This document shows positions 16,625 through 25,999 of a stretch of 64,000 nucleotides of DNA, in pieces (position 1 is the stretch's first letter; the number at the start of each line of letters is the position of its first letter). A program made the translations under genes and the position numbers. The DNA comes from JADHUC01 sp964623055 (GTDB lineage: Bacteria; Planctomycetota; Planctomycetia; Pirellulales; Pirellulaceae), in NCBI GenBank assembly GCA_964623055.1, contig CAZURK010000032.1, positions 10,295 through 74,294 on the forward strand, read 5' to 3'. Under the pieces are notes generated by a model. That model saw only the letters and a program-made list of their open reading frames with translations, was not told the DNA's origin and made no database searches.

Positions 16625-18049
16625 ATGATTAGGGGAGTTGAAAACCGTTCGATCGATAGTAGCGTGCGGAATCTCTTCGCGCGATTGGAGACAATCGGGT
16701 TGGGCGAGGAGTCTACCCAGGTTGATTTGGCCCATATTGCATCGCTGATCAGCCAAGAGCCGGTACTGTCCGTAGCGATCCACGAACTGATGGCCACTGA
16801 CTCGGCGATTCAGAAGATCGACGAAGCAGCGGCCCAGGCAATGCGAGAGTACCGAGACGAATCAGCGGGATTCCATGGTCTGGCCCTCGGCAAGGACGTT
16901 TCTAACGTTTTGGACGCCGCGACCGAAGAAGCCCGCAAATGGGACAGCGCGGCCATCAAGTTGGACCATCTGATTGTATCGCTACTGGAGCACGACACGT
17001 TCAGCAACCAGTTCCTACCGCTGGACGAACGACAATGGCGCGAGGCACTTGCGGCGGCCCACCAACGGCTCAAGACTCGTGCCTACACGGTCTTTACGCA
17101 CACACCGACTCTGAATCTCCACAGCCGCGACCACACCGCGGACGTGCGCAATGGTCGATTGCCTTGGCCAGTGTGCGGCCGCGAAGCCGAAATCCAGCAA
17201 ATGCTGCGAGTGCTGCTACGACGCACCAAGCGTAACCCGCTGCTGGTCGGGCCAGCCGGCGCGGGCAAGAGCACGCTGTTGACCGGTTTGGCGGAGTTCA
17301 TCGTGGAAAAGCCCACGTACTTCGCCAACCATCGGGTGTGCGAACTGGACATCGGCAGCCTGATTTCCGGCACTCTGTACCGGGGCGAGATGGAGGCCCG
17401 GATCAAACGGATCCTGAAAGAGCTGGAGGAAAATCCCACGGTTCTGCTTTGCATCGACGAAATCCACCTGATTCAAACCGGGGGCTCGGAGACATCCGCC
17501 AATGTGGCCGAGTTCTTTAAGGCCGGTCTGGCGCGGGATCTGTCGGTAATCGGGGCGACGTGCCCGGAACAACTGGACCAGTTGTTTCGAGACAGCGCGA
17601 TCGAACGCCGGTTCGAGCCCATCTTCATCGAACCGCTGGATTCCGTTTCCGTGCGACGCGTCCTGGAAAGCGTCGGTAAGAGTCTCATTGGACACTACCA
17701 GGAGTCATTTGACGTCGAACTACACGTCCCCGACGACGTGCTCGAAGAGATCCCGGTTGTGGCGGCAAAAAAGCTGGCCGACCGTGTCGAGCCAGACGCC
17801 AGCATCACATTGCTTCAAGACGCCGTAGCCAGCGTTCTGGCCGCGTCCGATCGAAAGCCCGATTCTGGCCAGACTGCGCGAATCGACCTTAGCCTGGACC
17901 ACGTGACGGACGTGGCAAAGGCGATACAACGCACGACGCGCCGAATCACGCGGGCACGGCGAATGTCTGAGCGATCAAGGGGCCCTGGAGGGCAGGCATC
18001 CGTCACTACCCGTTCGCGGGACGGGTTACCTCGACCGCGAGACAACTAG
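16625..18049 (+). CDS. Single-ring ClpA/ClpB D1-like AAA ATPase
   Basis: 474 residues from the ATG at 16625, supported by AGGAGG overlapping the upstream stop codon. Residues about 1-145 are a helical domain reminiscent of the double Clp N-domain. Residues about 175-420 form one AAA module of the ClpA/ClpB first-ring type: Walker A GPAGAGKST, sensor YRGEMEARIKRIL, Walker B LLCIDEIHLI, and IERRFEPIFIEPL with the arginine finger. The second Clp ring and any ClpP-binding loop are absent, and the C-terminus ends in a basic disordered tail. A protein-remodelling rather than degradative role is plausible. It forms a pair with the TPR protein just upstream. Confidence 0.78.
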   Translation: MIRGVENRSIDSSVRNLFARLETIGLGEESTQVDLAHIASLISQEPVLSVAIHELMATDSAIQKIDEAAAQAMREYRDESAGFHGLALGKDVSNVLDAATEEARKWDSAAIKLDHLIVSLLEHDTFSNQFLPLDERQWREALAAAHQRLKTRAYTVFTHTPTLNLHSRDHTADVRNGRLPWPVCGREAEIQQMLRVLLRRTKRNPLLVGPAGAGKSTLLTGLAEFIVEKPTYFANHRVCELDIGSLISGTLYRGEMEARIKRILKELEENPTVLLCIDEIHLIQTGGSETSANVAEFFKAGLARDLSVIGATCPEQLDQLFRDSAIERRFEPIFIEPLDSVSVRRVLESVGKSLIGHYQESFDVELHVPDDVLEEIPVVAAKKLADRVEPDASITLLQDAVASVLAASDRKPDSGQTARIDLSLDHVTDVAKAIQRTTRRITRARRMSERSRGPGGQASVTTRSRDGLPRPRDN

Positions 18050-18126
18050 TACAGGTTTGAAATGGCCGAACACCTCGTTTAACCCGAAGCGGCCACACCA
18101 TAGCTGTGATTCTGCTCGCCACGCCC

Positions 18127-18723
18127 CTACGCGTCGAGGATTTGGCGGCGGGCCAATTCTGCTCGGACTTGGGTCGAGGACGCTGCCTCGATTGCGTCCA
18201 TCCCGAGGTCTCGGGCTGCGTCGACGTTGACGGTCCGGTCATCGATCAAGAGGCATTCACTAACGTCGACTTGGAGCGTCTCGGCTGCGGACAGGTACGC
18301 CTCGGGGGCCGGCTTGCGCAGACCGGTCAGACACGACACAAACGACCACTGGATGTAGCGGGACAGCCGCAGTTTCTCTTCGATTACGCGATACCAGACT
18401 GAGTAGTTCGACAATGCGTGCATTTCGTAACCGGCCGTATGCAGATCCGCCAGCAACTGCTCCATGCCGTCGATCCAATCGTACGTGTCTCTCAGGCATG
18501 CGGTCAAAGCGTCACCGTCGACCGGGCGGCCATCCTGAAAGAACCGAGCGACATACTCAGCCCCACTGATGCGGCCTTCCTCGAATTCGATCCACGATGT
18601 CGGATGTATGGCCTTTCTCAGTTCCTTGCGGCTCAATCCAAAGAAAGCCGGCATGGCGTGATAGTAGGGATCGACGACCAGCGTATCCATCACGTCTAAC
18701 AGTATCACCGGCCGACGAGCCAT
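18127..18723 (-). CDS. HAD-superfamily hydrolase (plant FMN-hydrolase-like)
   Basis: 198 residues. Motif I is LLDVMDTLV: the nucleophile Asp10 is present but the usual second Asp (two residues on) is Met. Motif II Ser is in ALSNYS, the conserved Lys in RKPAPEAY, and motif III in LLIDDRTVNV. The segment YYHAMPAFFGLS...HPTSWIEFEEGRISGAEYVARFF strongly recalls plant chloroplast HAD proteins characterised as FMN hydrolases; this is from memory of the family. It starts 4 bases after the stop of the large exported propeller gene, so it is co-transcribed with it. Loss of the acid/base Asp makes ordinary phosphatase turnover uncertain. Confidence 0.75.
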   Translation of the reverse strand: MARRPVILLDVMDTLVVDPYYHAMPAFFGLSRKELRKAIHPTSWIEFEEGRISGAEYVARFFQDGRPVDGDALTACLRDTYDWIDGMEQLLADLHTAGYEMHALSNYSVWYRVIEEKLRLSRYIQWSFVSCLTGLRKPAPEAYLSAAETLQVDVSECLLIDDRTVNVDAARDLGMDAIEAASSTQVRAELARRQILDA

Positions 18724-18727
18724 GCGC

Positions 18728-21700
18728 CTACTCCGACTTGGCGACGAATTGCAGTTCGACGATTCGGTCGGTCACTTCTACCGTAACTTCGTGAGACTTT
18801 GGGTCCGCCGAGTAGTTGTAGTTGGCCCAATAGCTGTTTTTCGCCGCGCTCTCGTGGAGCACACGGCCGTCGCGAGAGTCGATACACTTCAACAGAAGTT
18901 GAGGTGGCTCGCTCTTAATCCTATTGTTCTCCTTGACCCGTTTCTGATAGCGATTGCATGCGATCAGCACAGGCACGCCGGACGGTTGCCCCATGCGCAA
19001 CTGTTGATTCGCGATTGGTGCCGACCAAAGCACTTTGCCGCTCGCGGCGTCCAGGCCGAACAGCTTGCCATTGACCATTTTCCCCCCGCCAAACCCCCGC
19101 ATGGCGATCATCCGAGCCAGATTGCCCTCTTCCGGCACGTTGGTCGCGAGGACAAAGACGTCATCGAATCGGAGGAAAGCCACGTCGTCGGCTTTCTCCA
19201 GCGGATCGACCTTGCCGGATAGCATTTCGGCGCCGTCGGCGGCATCCAGCACGGTGACCGCGCCGGTCGGTTCGGCGATTCCCACGGCGGAATTGCCCGC
19301 CATGGCCAATAGCATGTCGGCGCCGAGTTCGCGTTGCCAGACGTACTGCTGTTTCCACGGATCGAACAGGCCGCAACGGGGCGGTTTGGCGTCCGCCTCC
19401 CATCGGAGCAGCAATCCGCCGAGGACCGCCAATCGCTCGGACTTCGGCAGCGCCGGACGCCGTGCCAGCAGTTTGCCGTCGGCCGCACGAAACACGGTCG
19501 TCTGCTCGTCGTTCGGCGGTGTGGCAAAGATGCGCTCTCGGCCACCCGTCAGGTCGCAACCGGCGGGCAGATCGTCGCGAGACCAGAGCACCTTGGCAGT
19601 CAGCGGATCAACGGCCGTCAGTTCTCGCCCCCGCTGGAAACAGACGTATTCGCTTGTGGCCGCAACGCCGCGCGAATGCGAACCTGGCTGATTGGGACGT
19701 CCTCCCATCAGACGATTCCTGGCCGCGGCGATCATCATCAAGTGGGTCGAGTTGTGCGAGATTGCCGCTCCCGTTTCTTTCGACCATAACAGCTCTGGCT
19801 TGTCTGCCAGGCAGTCGATTGCGGCGACCATATCGCCACGATACAACACCAACAGATGCCCGACGCTAACCCCGTAAATCAACGCGGCGCTTGGGTTCAC
19901 ATAGCCGCCGCTCTTCGCCTTGACCTCAGGTAACACGATCTGGAAACGCTCTCGCCCCCAGCGATCCAGCCCAATCAGTGTCCTTGACCTGGCGTCGTAG
20001 GTCGCTGACAGCTCGAACGCCAGCCGCCCTTCGGCGCTATCGACATACACGGGCATTCGTTGACCCGTGCGCAACGAATCGGTGGTACTGCGACTTGGAA
20101 CCGCCTTTTCGTTGACTTCGACCGTTGAATTCGCCCACGGTGATTCGTAGCGTGCGATCCCATCTTGTTCGCTCGCGGTATCGTCGTCACCGGCAACAGG
20201 CAATTCGTTTGTGGCTTTCCAGTGCGAAGCTTCCAATGGCCGGTTCGCCGCAGCCAAAAGGGCCCCGATTTGGCCGATCGCCCCGCCGCGTTCGGCAGGC
20301 GTGCTATGATCGAGCGCCTTTCGCATCAGCACGTCCGTCTCGATCCATCGCTCCTCGGCCGCACTCTGTCTCGCCAGTCGGAGGCTATTGGCCGCAGTCT
20401 CGGGCTGACTTCCGTACCGAGTTAGTTGCTCGATCGTGGATGCGTTGGCCAGCATAGCCCGGATGCGGCGGCCCACTTCGTCTGCTTCCGCCACGTCGGT
20501 CATCGCTCGCAGTTTCTCCAACCCGACCGCCATTCGACGATCCAGTTGGACGGTCCGTGATGCACTGACGGCCTGCACTTGTTCCAACAATCTGGGTCTC
20601 TCAATCAAGCGGCTGTATATTCCCAACGCCTGTGAGGGGCGACCGCTTTCGGCCAACGATTCGGCCAGAGCCAGCCATTCGTTTGTACTGTCCGGAACGG
20701 TGCGCATAAGATCGTCAAGGAAATCAACACGATCGGCGAAACGTTCCGGAGCCTGACGGAGCCCCTGCACCAGCGACTCCAGCAAGAGTTCATCCGATTC
20801 TTTGTCCTTCGTCGTCTTTCGCGCCTCGATCAACAGGTCGATCGCGCGGCCGACGTCGCCTGTGGCCAGCGCCAGTCGTGCCTGATCCCTGGCAACGGTT
20901 GAATCGTTGGCGTCATTGACTTGCGCCGCGTCCAACTCGGCCTTCCGTTCGGACAATAAAGCGAACCGATCCGTACCGTGCAAACCGACGGAAACGACCA
21001 TTTCGCCGGTCGGCACCAGATTGCCCAGCCGAATCTCGTCCAGCGGCCTGATCCGGCCGACCAGTCGTCCGGACTCGGCATCGAAGGATGCGACTTCGCC
21101 CGACGTCAGCGGCACGTAATACCGGCCCTCGCTCAGATACCCACGGCCCACTGGCACGGTTCCCGCAGGAAACGGAGCCACGTCGTTGGACCAGGCCATT
21201 TCGCCATCGGCCAAGCGAATACCGCGCAGCCCCGATCGGCCAACAACCACAACGGTGTCTCCCGACAAACCGCCAACGAACAACCCATCTCGACGCCATG
21301 ACTTCCACGCGCGCTGCCCCGTACGCAAATCGATACAATGCAGCTCGCCCGATGCGTAAGGCGTGAGCAAGACACGGTCGCGCACGATCGTCGCCGTCGT
21401 TGCTGCCCAACGGTCGGTCGCGTCGTCCTTCGGTTGGACGCCCATCGCTCGCAGTTGTAGTTGTATGTTGAACCCCTTGACCGGTGGGGCCTCCGGGCCA
21501 GCGTCGTACGTCCACAACGTGGTGCCATCGACCACGTCGACCGCGGCGAAGGCGCCGTCGGCAGTGCTGCAAACCAGCACTCCGTCCGCAAACACGGGTG
21601 GCGCGTTGCGTACCGGTGGCGGCGTCTCGACGATCGAATTGGATACGACGCGTTTCTGAGGCGTGCTTTCGCGCACCTGAAGAATCCACTGACGCACGAT

Positions 21701-24418
21701 CTCGCCGTCGGCGGCGTCCAGCATCAACAATCGAGTGTCATCGGGGAAATCAACGACCGCGTACAGTTGATCGCCCAGCGGCAGCGGCGGACCGAGAAAT
21801 CGGCCGTCTTGAACCGCGGCGGACGATTCGCCAAACACTTCGCCGATTTGCCAGACCAGTTTCCCCGTGTCGATGTCATACGCGGAAACTGCGTTCGCTC
21901 GCTGGTAAGCCCCGCCGTCCAATTGCCGCGTACCGTCCATTCGCGTGGCAATCCGCTGGAAGTCCACTCCCAAGTCGAAACTGAGATCCTCGACCGCGAA
22001 GACCAAACGACCGTTGCTGCTGAGCGCCCCCCAAGCCATGTCCTCCCACAACCGGCGTTCCAAGCCGTTCTTGATCGCTTCGGCGAAGCGATCTCGCTGT
22101 CCCGTGTTGGCGAAGTGCAGTACGTGTTCGAGTGCGTTGTCCGCCGGGAACCGCCAACGCAACTGTCCCGTATTCCGGTCGATGGCCTTCAACTCGGTGG
22201 GCGTGCGCTGAATCAACAGGTCGCCGATGATCAGCGACTCCAACGTAGATACGGCACCGACGCGTCTCTCACGGCGCTCGTCGCCGATTTCCTTCAGGAT
22301 CTTCGTCAGAACATCGTCCTGGGCCATCGCCAGCAACGGTTTGGGATCGGGCCATAGGGCTCCGCCCGCCGATTCCTTCGAGCCCGTGATGTCGCCACGC
22401 GAAACAAACCACTCGCGCGACGTCTGACCGTCAACGGACAGAGCCTTCTGGAGCCATTGGTACGAGTCGTCACCATCGGCGAACACAGCCACATCCTTGC
22501 CGCCAAGTGGCACGGTACGATGCGGCCACTGTCGCTTCCATCCTTCAAGTTCGGCCCGCACAGCGTCTGGCCGACCTGCCAACAGCCAGCACACGGCCAA
22601 CTCGAGCGGCAGCAAGGCTCGTTGCTCTTTGTCTAGGAGCGTCACGTGCCCCAGTCGCTGCAGGTACACCGAAGCCAACCACGGCTTCCCGCGACTGCGA
22701 TGATAGACCGCCAGAAGATACGCGGCCTGCCGGCCGGCTTGGGTAAACAGGAATCGTCGTTCGACGTCAGCCAGTGCCTGCATGTCGCCTGCGTTCAATG
22801 CCTCGTTCAGTTGGTGTTTGGCGGCGGGGCCGAATCGCATCTCGTACTCGTCCATCCCTTCGTGAGGCAGAGAACCGAGGATCGACGCCGCTTCCGCCTT
22901 CACACTGCGATAAGCTTCCGAGTCTCGAGCGGGCTTATACAGCGAGTCGTGCTCGGCGGCCAGAATCTCACCCAGGATCGCCGCAACTCGACCGTAGTCC
23001 TTCTCGTCCACCAGCTTTCGCGCCGCCCGCAGTTGACGGGCAACGGAGTAGTCGGCCAAGCCAACCATCTGTTTCGGATCGTCGCGTTCTTTCTTCTCGG
23101 GTTCGGCCGGCTTGGTGAGTGCAACATTGCCGACTTGAGCCTTCGCCGCGCCCGGCTTGGGAGCCGGCTCCAGATCGACCGTCCCCAACGGATTATCCGC
23201 GAGCCACGCGCGGAGCTTGTCGAGACACGGCTGCCGATCCTCCTCTTTTTCAAACCTGATATTCGTGACACTGAAACACATAGCCGGATTGCTGCGAACC
23301 GAATTGAACCAGTTCTTGGCAGCCGCCAAGCCGTAGTCGTCCAGGTTCTGATCCGTAAGTTTCACCAACCACGCCGCGGCCACATCCCGAACAAGCGTCG
23401 CTAGTCGTTTATTGTTTACCATCCGAATCCCGCATTGCCTCTCGTCATCCAGCAACGGAACGATCGCCGCGGCATAATCCTTGCCGCCAAGCAACCCGAC
23501 GACGCTGATCGCACCGGCAATCGTCGACTGTTGCTGTTGGGGCGCATCCTCCAACAGGCGAAGCGCCAATCTCAGCCCCGGCTCTTTGATCTTCACCGTA
23601 ATCGCCAATTGCAGAGCCTGGCGCGACAGATGTGTGTCGCTGGCCGATAGGATGAATTGGCCCAGAACTCGCCGCACGGCATCATTCGGCTTGCTCTGTT
23701 TCACCTTGTCGGCGAGTTCCTTCCGCTGATACAGACCGATGATATTGCTCAACAGGCTCGTAGCCGGGCCGCGAACGGCCGGATCGGACGCGACGAACGT
23801 AATCGCGGCCAGAGTGCTGATGTCCGGCAACCGGCGCTGCTGGACGGTTCTCGCGTAGACCTGGCTTCGGATTTGCCGGACTCGTAGTTGAAGCGCCAAG
23901 GACGCCGCATCTCCGCCTGCGGCAAACGATTCCAACAGGCCGCCCTCGGTCTTCAGCATCTCGACATAGAGTTTTCGCGCTTCAGCGTCGTTACCGATGG
24001 TTTCCTGGAATCGCTTCCAACTTGGCAAGTCGTGTTGGCCGGTCCCGTCGGGATCGGCCAGTAACGCATCAAGTCGTCTGCGCAGATCCGCGTCGAGTAT
24101 CTCGTCCAACAACCGCCGACACGTCCGGCGAACGTGCAAGTCGGATGACTTCAAACCATCCAGCAATGCCGCTTTGGCTGCATGCCCCAAGGCCAGAAGG
24201 TCACTTTCGGCCGCCTGGCGTTGATCGAAAGAGCTGGCGCCGAGTTGTCCGACCAGTTCGGCGGCAGACGTATTGCCGGGTCTTGCCTGAGCAGATTGGT
24301 CGGACGGACGAACGGTCTCGGCTGCCACGCCAATGCCGAGTATCTGTACAGCGAGCCATGCACTCAGCAGATGGCGTGAGAGGGGCCAACGATCCGTGAG
24401 GTTTGCTGTGGTGTTCAT
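18728..24418 (-). CDS. Very large exported PQQ-like beta-propeller protein
   Basis: 1896 residues from the ATG at 24418; an earlier in-frame start at 24469 lacks a signal-peptide-compatible N-terminus. A signal peptide (LLSAWLAVQILGIGVAA) is followed by a HEAT-like helical part, and TPR-like helices appear between. At least two sets of PQQ/BamB-type blades are visible, with units such as AYDIDTGKLVWQIGEVF, AVDVVDGTTLWTYDA, CIDLRTGQRAWKSW, AVDPLTAKVLWSRDDL and GLDAASGKVLWSAPI. No quinone-binding residues were identified, so an enzymatic role is not claimed. Such giants are common exported proteins in planctomycetes. The HAD hydrolase gene follows directly. Divergent from the next propeller gene with a 251-base gap holding both promoters. 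Confidence 0.8.
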   Translation of the reverse strand: MNTTANLTDRWPLSRHLLSAWLAVQILGIGVAAETVRPSDQSAQARPGNTSAAELVGQLGASSFDQRQAAESDLLALGHAAKAALLDGLKSSDLHVRRTCRRLLDEILDADLRRRLDALLADPDGTGQHDLPSWKRFQETIGNDAEARKLYVEMLKTEGGLLESFAAGGDAASLALQLRVRQIRSQVYARTVQQRRLPDISTLAAITFVASDPAVRGPATSLLSNIIGLYQRKELADKVKQSKPNDAVRRVLGQFILSASDTHLSRQALQLAITVKIKEPGLRLALRLLEDAPQQQQSTIAGAISVVGLLGGKDYAAAIVPLLDDERQCGIRMVNNKRLATLVRDVAAAWLVKLTDQNLDDYGLAAAKNWFNSVRSNPAMCFSVTNIRFEKEEDRQPCLDKLRAWLADNPLGTVDLEPAPKPGAAKAQVGNVALTKPAEPEKKERDDPKQMVGLADYSVARQLRAARKLVDEKDYGRVAAILGEILAAEHDSLYKPARDSEAYRSVKAEAASILGSLPHEGMDEYEMRFGPAAKHQLNEALNAGDMQALADVERRFLFTQAGRQAAYLLAVYHRSRGKPWLASVYLQRLGHVTLLDKEQRALLPLELAVCWLLAGRPDAVRAELEGWKRQWPHRTVPLGGKDVAVFADGDDSYQWLQKALSVDGQTSREWFVSRGDITGSKESAGGALWPDPKPLLAMAQDDVLTKILKEIGDERRERRVGAVSTLESLIIGDLLIQRTPTELKAIDRNTGQLRWRFPADNALEHVLHFANTGQRDRFAEAIKNGLERRLWEDMAWGALSSNGRLVFAVEDLSFDLGVDFQRIATRMDGTRQLDGGAYQRANAVSAYDIDTGKLVWQIGEVFGESSAAVQDGRFLGPPLPLGDQLYAVVDFPDDTRLLMLDAADGEIVRQWILQVRESTPQKRVVSNSIVETPPPVRNAPPVFADGVLVCSTADGAFAAVDVVDGTTLWTYDAGPEAPPVKGFNIQLQLRAMGVQPKDDATDRWAATTATIVRDRVLLTPYASGELHCIDLRTGQRAWKSWRRDGLFVGGLSGDTVVVVGRSGLRGIRLADGEMAWSNDVAPFPAGTVPVGRGYLSEGRYYVPLTSGEVASFDAESGRLVGRIRPLDEIRLGNLVPTGEMVVSVGLHGTDRFALLSERKAELDAAQVNDANDSTVARDQARLALATGDVGRAIDLLIEARKTTKDKESDELLLESLVQGLRQAPERFADRVDFLDDLMRTVPDSTNEWLALAESLAESGRPSQALGIYSRLIERPRLLEQVQAVSASRTVQLDRRMAVGLEKLRAMTDVAEADEVGRRIRAMLANASTIEQLTRYGSQPETAANSLRLARQSAAEERWIETDVLMRKALDHSTPAERGGAIGQIGALLAAANRPLEASHWKATNELPVAGDDDTASEQDGIARYESPWANSTVEVNEKAVPSRSTTDSLRTGQRMPVYVDSAEGRLAFELSATYDARSRTLIGLDRWGRERFQIVLPEVKAKSGGYVNPSAALIYGVSVGHLLVLYRGDMVAAIDCLADKPELLWSKETGAAISHNSTHLMMIAAARNRLMGGRPNQPGSHSRGVAATSEYVCFQRGRELTAVDPLTAKVLWSRDDLPAGCDLTGGRERIFATPPNDEQTTVFRAADGKLLARRPALPKSERLAVLGGLLLRWEADAKPPRCGLFDPWKQQYVWQRELGADMLLAMAGNSAVGIAEPTGAVTVLDAADGAEMLSGKVDPLEKADDVAFLRFDDVFVLATNVPEEGNLARMIAMRGFGGGKMVNGKLFGLDAASGKVLWSAPIANQQLRMGQPSGVPVLIACNRYQKRVKENNRIKSEPPQLLLKCIDSRDGRVLHESAAKNSYWANYNYSADPKSHEVTVEVTDRIVELQFVAKSE

Positions 24419-24669
24419 AGGGCGTCTCACCTGAACTAAGGAGCAATACTCTAGGATAGCTGGGCCCATTGACGCTGTTAAGCGAACCAGAGCACATTTT
24501 GCGCAAAAGCTCGCTGCCTATTTCTCCCAGCTTGCGGCTGGCAAAGTCAACTCGTTGCGCTGTGCACGATCGAGTTTGACGATATCCTGTAGTATAGGCA
24601 GCCAATGATCGGTCCGGGCCAAACGGCTCTGGCAAACTGACGATGCAAATCCCAAATCGGAGATACAGA

Positions 24670-25941
24670 ATGAACCGAGCCAAGATGCGTTTCTGGATCA
24701 CAATCTCACTTACCGCGTTTGCACAAATCATTCCTTTGACGGCATACGCGCAGGAAACCGGACCCGCGTTGGTTCGTTCGGACATGCCGGACTGGCCCCA
24801 GTGGCGTGGCCCGCGGCGCGACGGGATCAGTGAGGAAACCGGTCTGCTGCCATCCTGGCCCGAGGGCGGCCCGGAGTGTCTGTGGAAGGTCGCGGATATC
24901 GGCCGAGGTTACTCGTCGCCCATCGTGGCCAACGAGACCATCTACATCACGGGCGACAACGCGGACGATCTGATCATCAGCGCGTTTACGCTGGATGGCG
25001 AGTTGCGCTGGCAGACGAAAAACGGCGCAGCATGGAAACGCTCGTACCCGGGTGCTCGTTCCTCCTGCACCTATGACCGCGGAAAACTGTATCACATGAA
25101 CGCTCATGGCCGTTTGGCATGCTTGGATGTCAAGACCGGAACAGAAGTATGGGCGGTCCCTGTGCTCGAGCGATTCGAGAGCCGGAACATCACCTGGGGT
25201 ATCAGCGAGTCGTTATTGGTCCATGACGATTTGGTGTTTGCCACGCCGTGCGGTGCGAAGGGTCTGGTGGTTGCGTTGAACAAACACACGGGCGATACCG
25301 TGTGGGCGACACCTGCGTTGGACGGCGAGCGTCCGTGTTACGCTTCTCCGATTCTGATCAACGTTGCCGGACGAACGCTGCTGATCAACAGCGCCACCAA
25401 GTACGCATTCGCTGTTGATGCCAAGACGGGCGAACTGTGCTGGCGGGTGCCACAGGAAGATCCCAAGAACACGGTCACCACGATTCCCGTCCTGGTGCAG
25501 AACGAGCTGGTAATCTCGAACGCAAGCCGCGGATACGGAGCGGTCTTCGGGGTCCACTTGGATGGATCGCGTGGCGAGAAGACCTGGATCAAGGAACTGA
25601 CGGTCAGCCACGGAAGTATGGTGTGTGTCGATGGGCAGGCCTACGGCGCCTCGCATCGCGGCGTGGCTCGCGGTTGGGTCGCGATGGATGCGGAAACAGG
25701 CTCGATTCGCACCGAGGCGGAATCTGATGGCGGTTCGCTGATCGTCGCCGATGGCCGTTTTTACTGCTTGACCCAACGAGGGATGATGACATTGCAGAAA
25801 CCAACCGCGGGTGGTTTCCAAACCGTGGGCAGCTTCCGAATCGCGGAAGGAAAAGACATCTGGGCACACCCCGTCGTCTGCAATGGCAGACTCTATCTGC
25901 GTGTCCACGATACCGTGTTCTGTTATGATATCCGCTCGTGA
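24670..25941 (+). CDS. Exported PQQ-like beta-propeller protein (WPQWRGP type)
   Basis: 423 residues from the ATG at 24670, chosen because CGGAG lies 8 bases upstream; a start at 24652 or 24643 would only lengthen the signal peptide. The signal peptide (FWITISLTAFAQIIPLTAYAQE) is followed by the planctomycete hallmark DWPQWRGPRRDGIS and about seven BamB-like blades (AFTLDGELRWQTK, CLDVKTGTEVWAV, ALNKHTGDTVWAT, AVDAKTGELCWRV). The 58 bases to the oxidoreductase gene suggest co-transcription. Periplasmic; function unknown. Confidence 0.85.
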   Translation: MNRAKMRFWITISLTAFAQIIPLTAYAQETGPALVRSDMPDWPQWRGPRRDGISEETGLLPSWPEGGPECLWKVADIGRGYSSPIVANETIYITGDNADDLIISAFTLDGELRWQTKNGAAWKRSYPGARSSCTYDRGKLYHMNAHGRLACLDVKTGTEVWAVPVLERFESRNITWGISESLLVHDDLVFATPCGAKGLVVALNKHTGDTVWATPALDGERPCYASPILINVAGRTLLINSATKYAFAVDAKTGELCWRVPQEDPKNTVTTIPVLVQNELVISNASRGYGAVFGVHLDGSRGEKTWIKELTVSHGSMVCVDGQAYGASHRGVARGWVAMDAETGSIRTEAESDGGSLIVADGRFYCLTQRGMMTLQKPTAGGFQTVGSFRIAEGKDIWAHPVVCNGRLYLRVHDTVFCYDIRS

Positions 25942-25999
25942 GTGTTGGTAAGTAAGCGGTTCGCAAGGTGATCTGTGTAATACCCTCAGGAGAGACACA

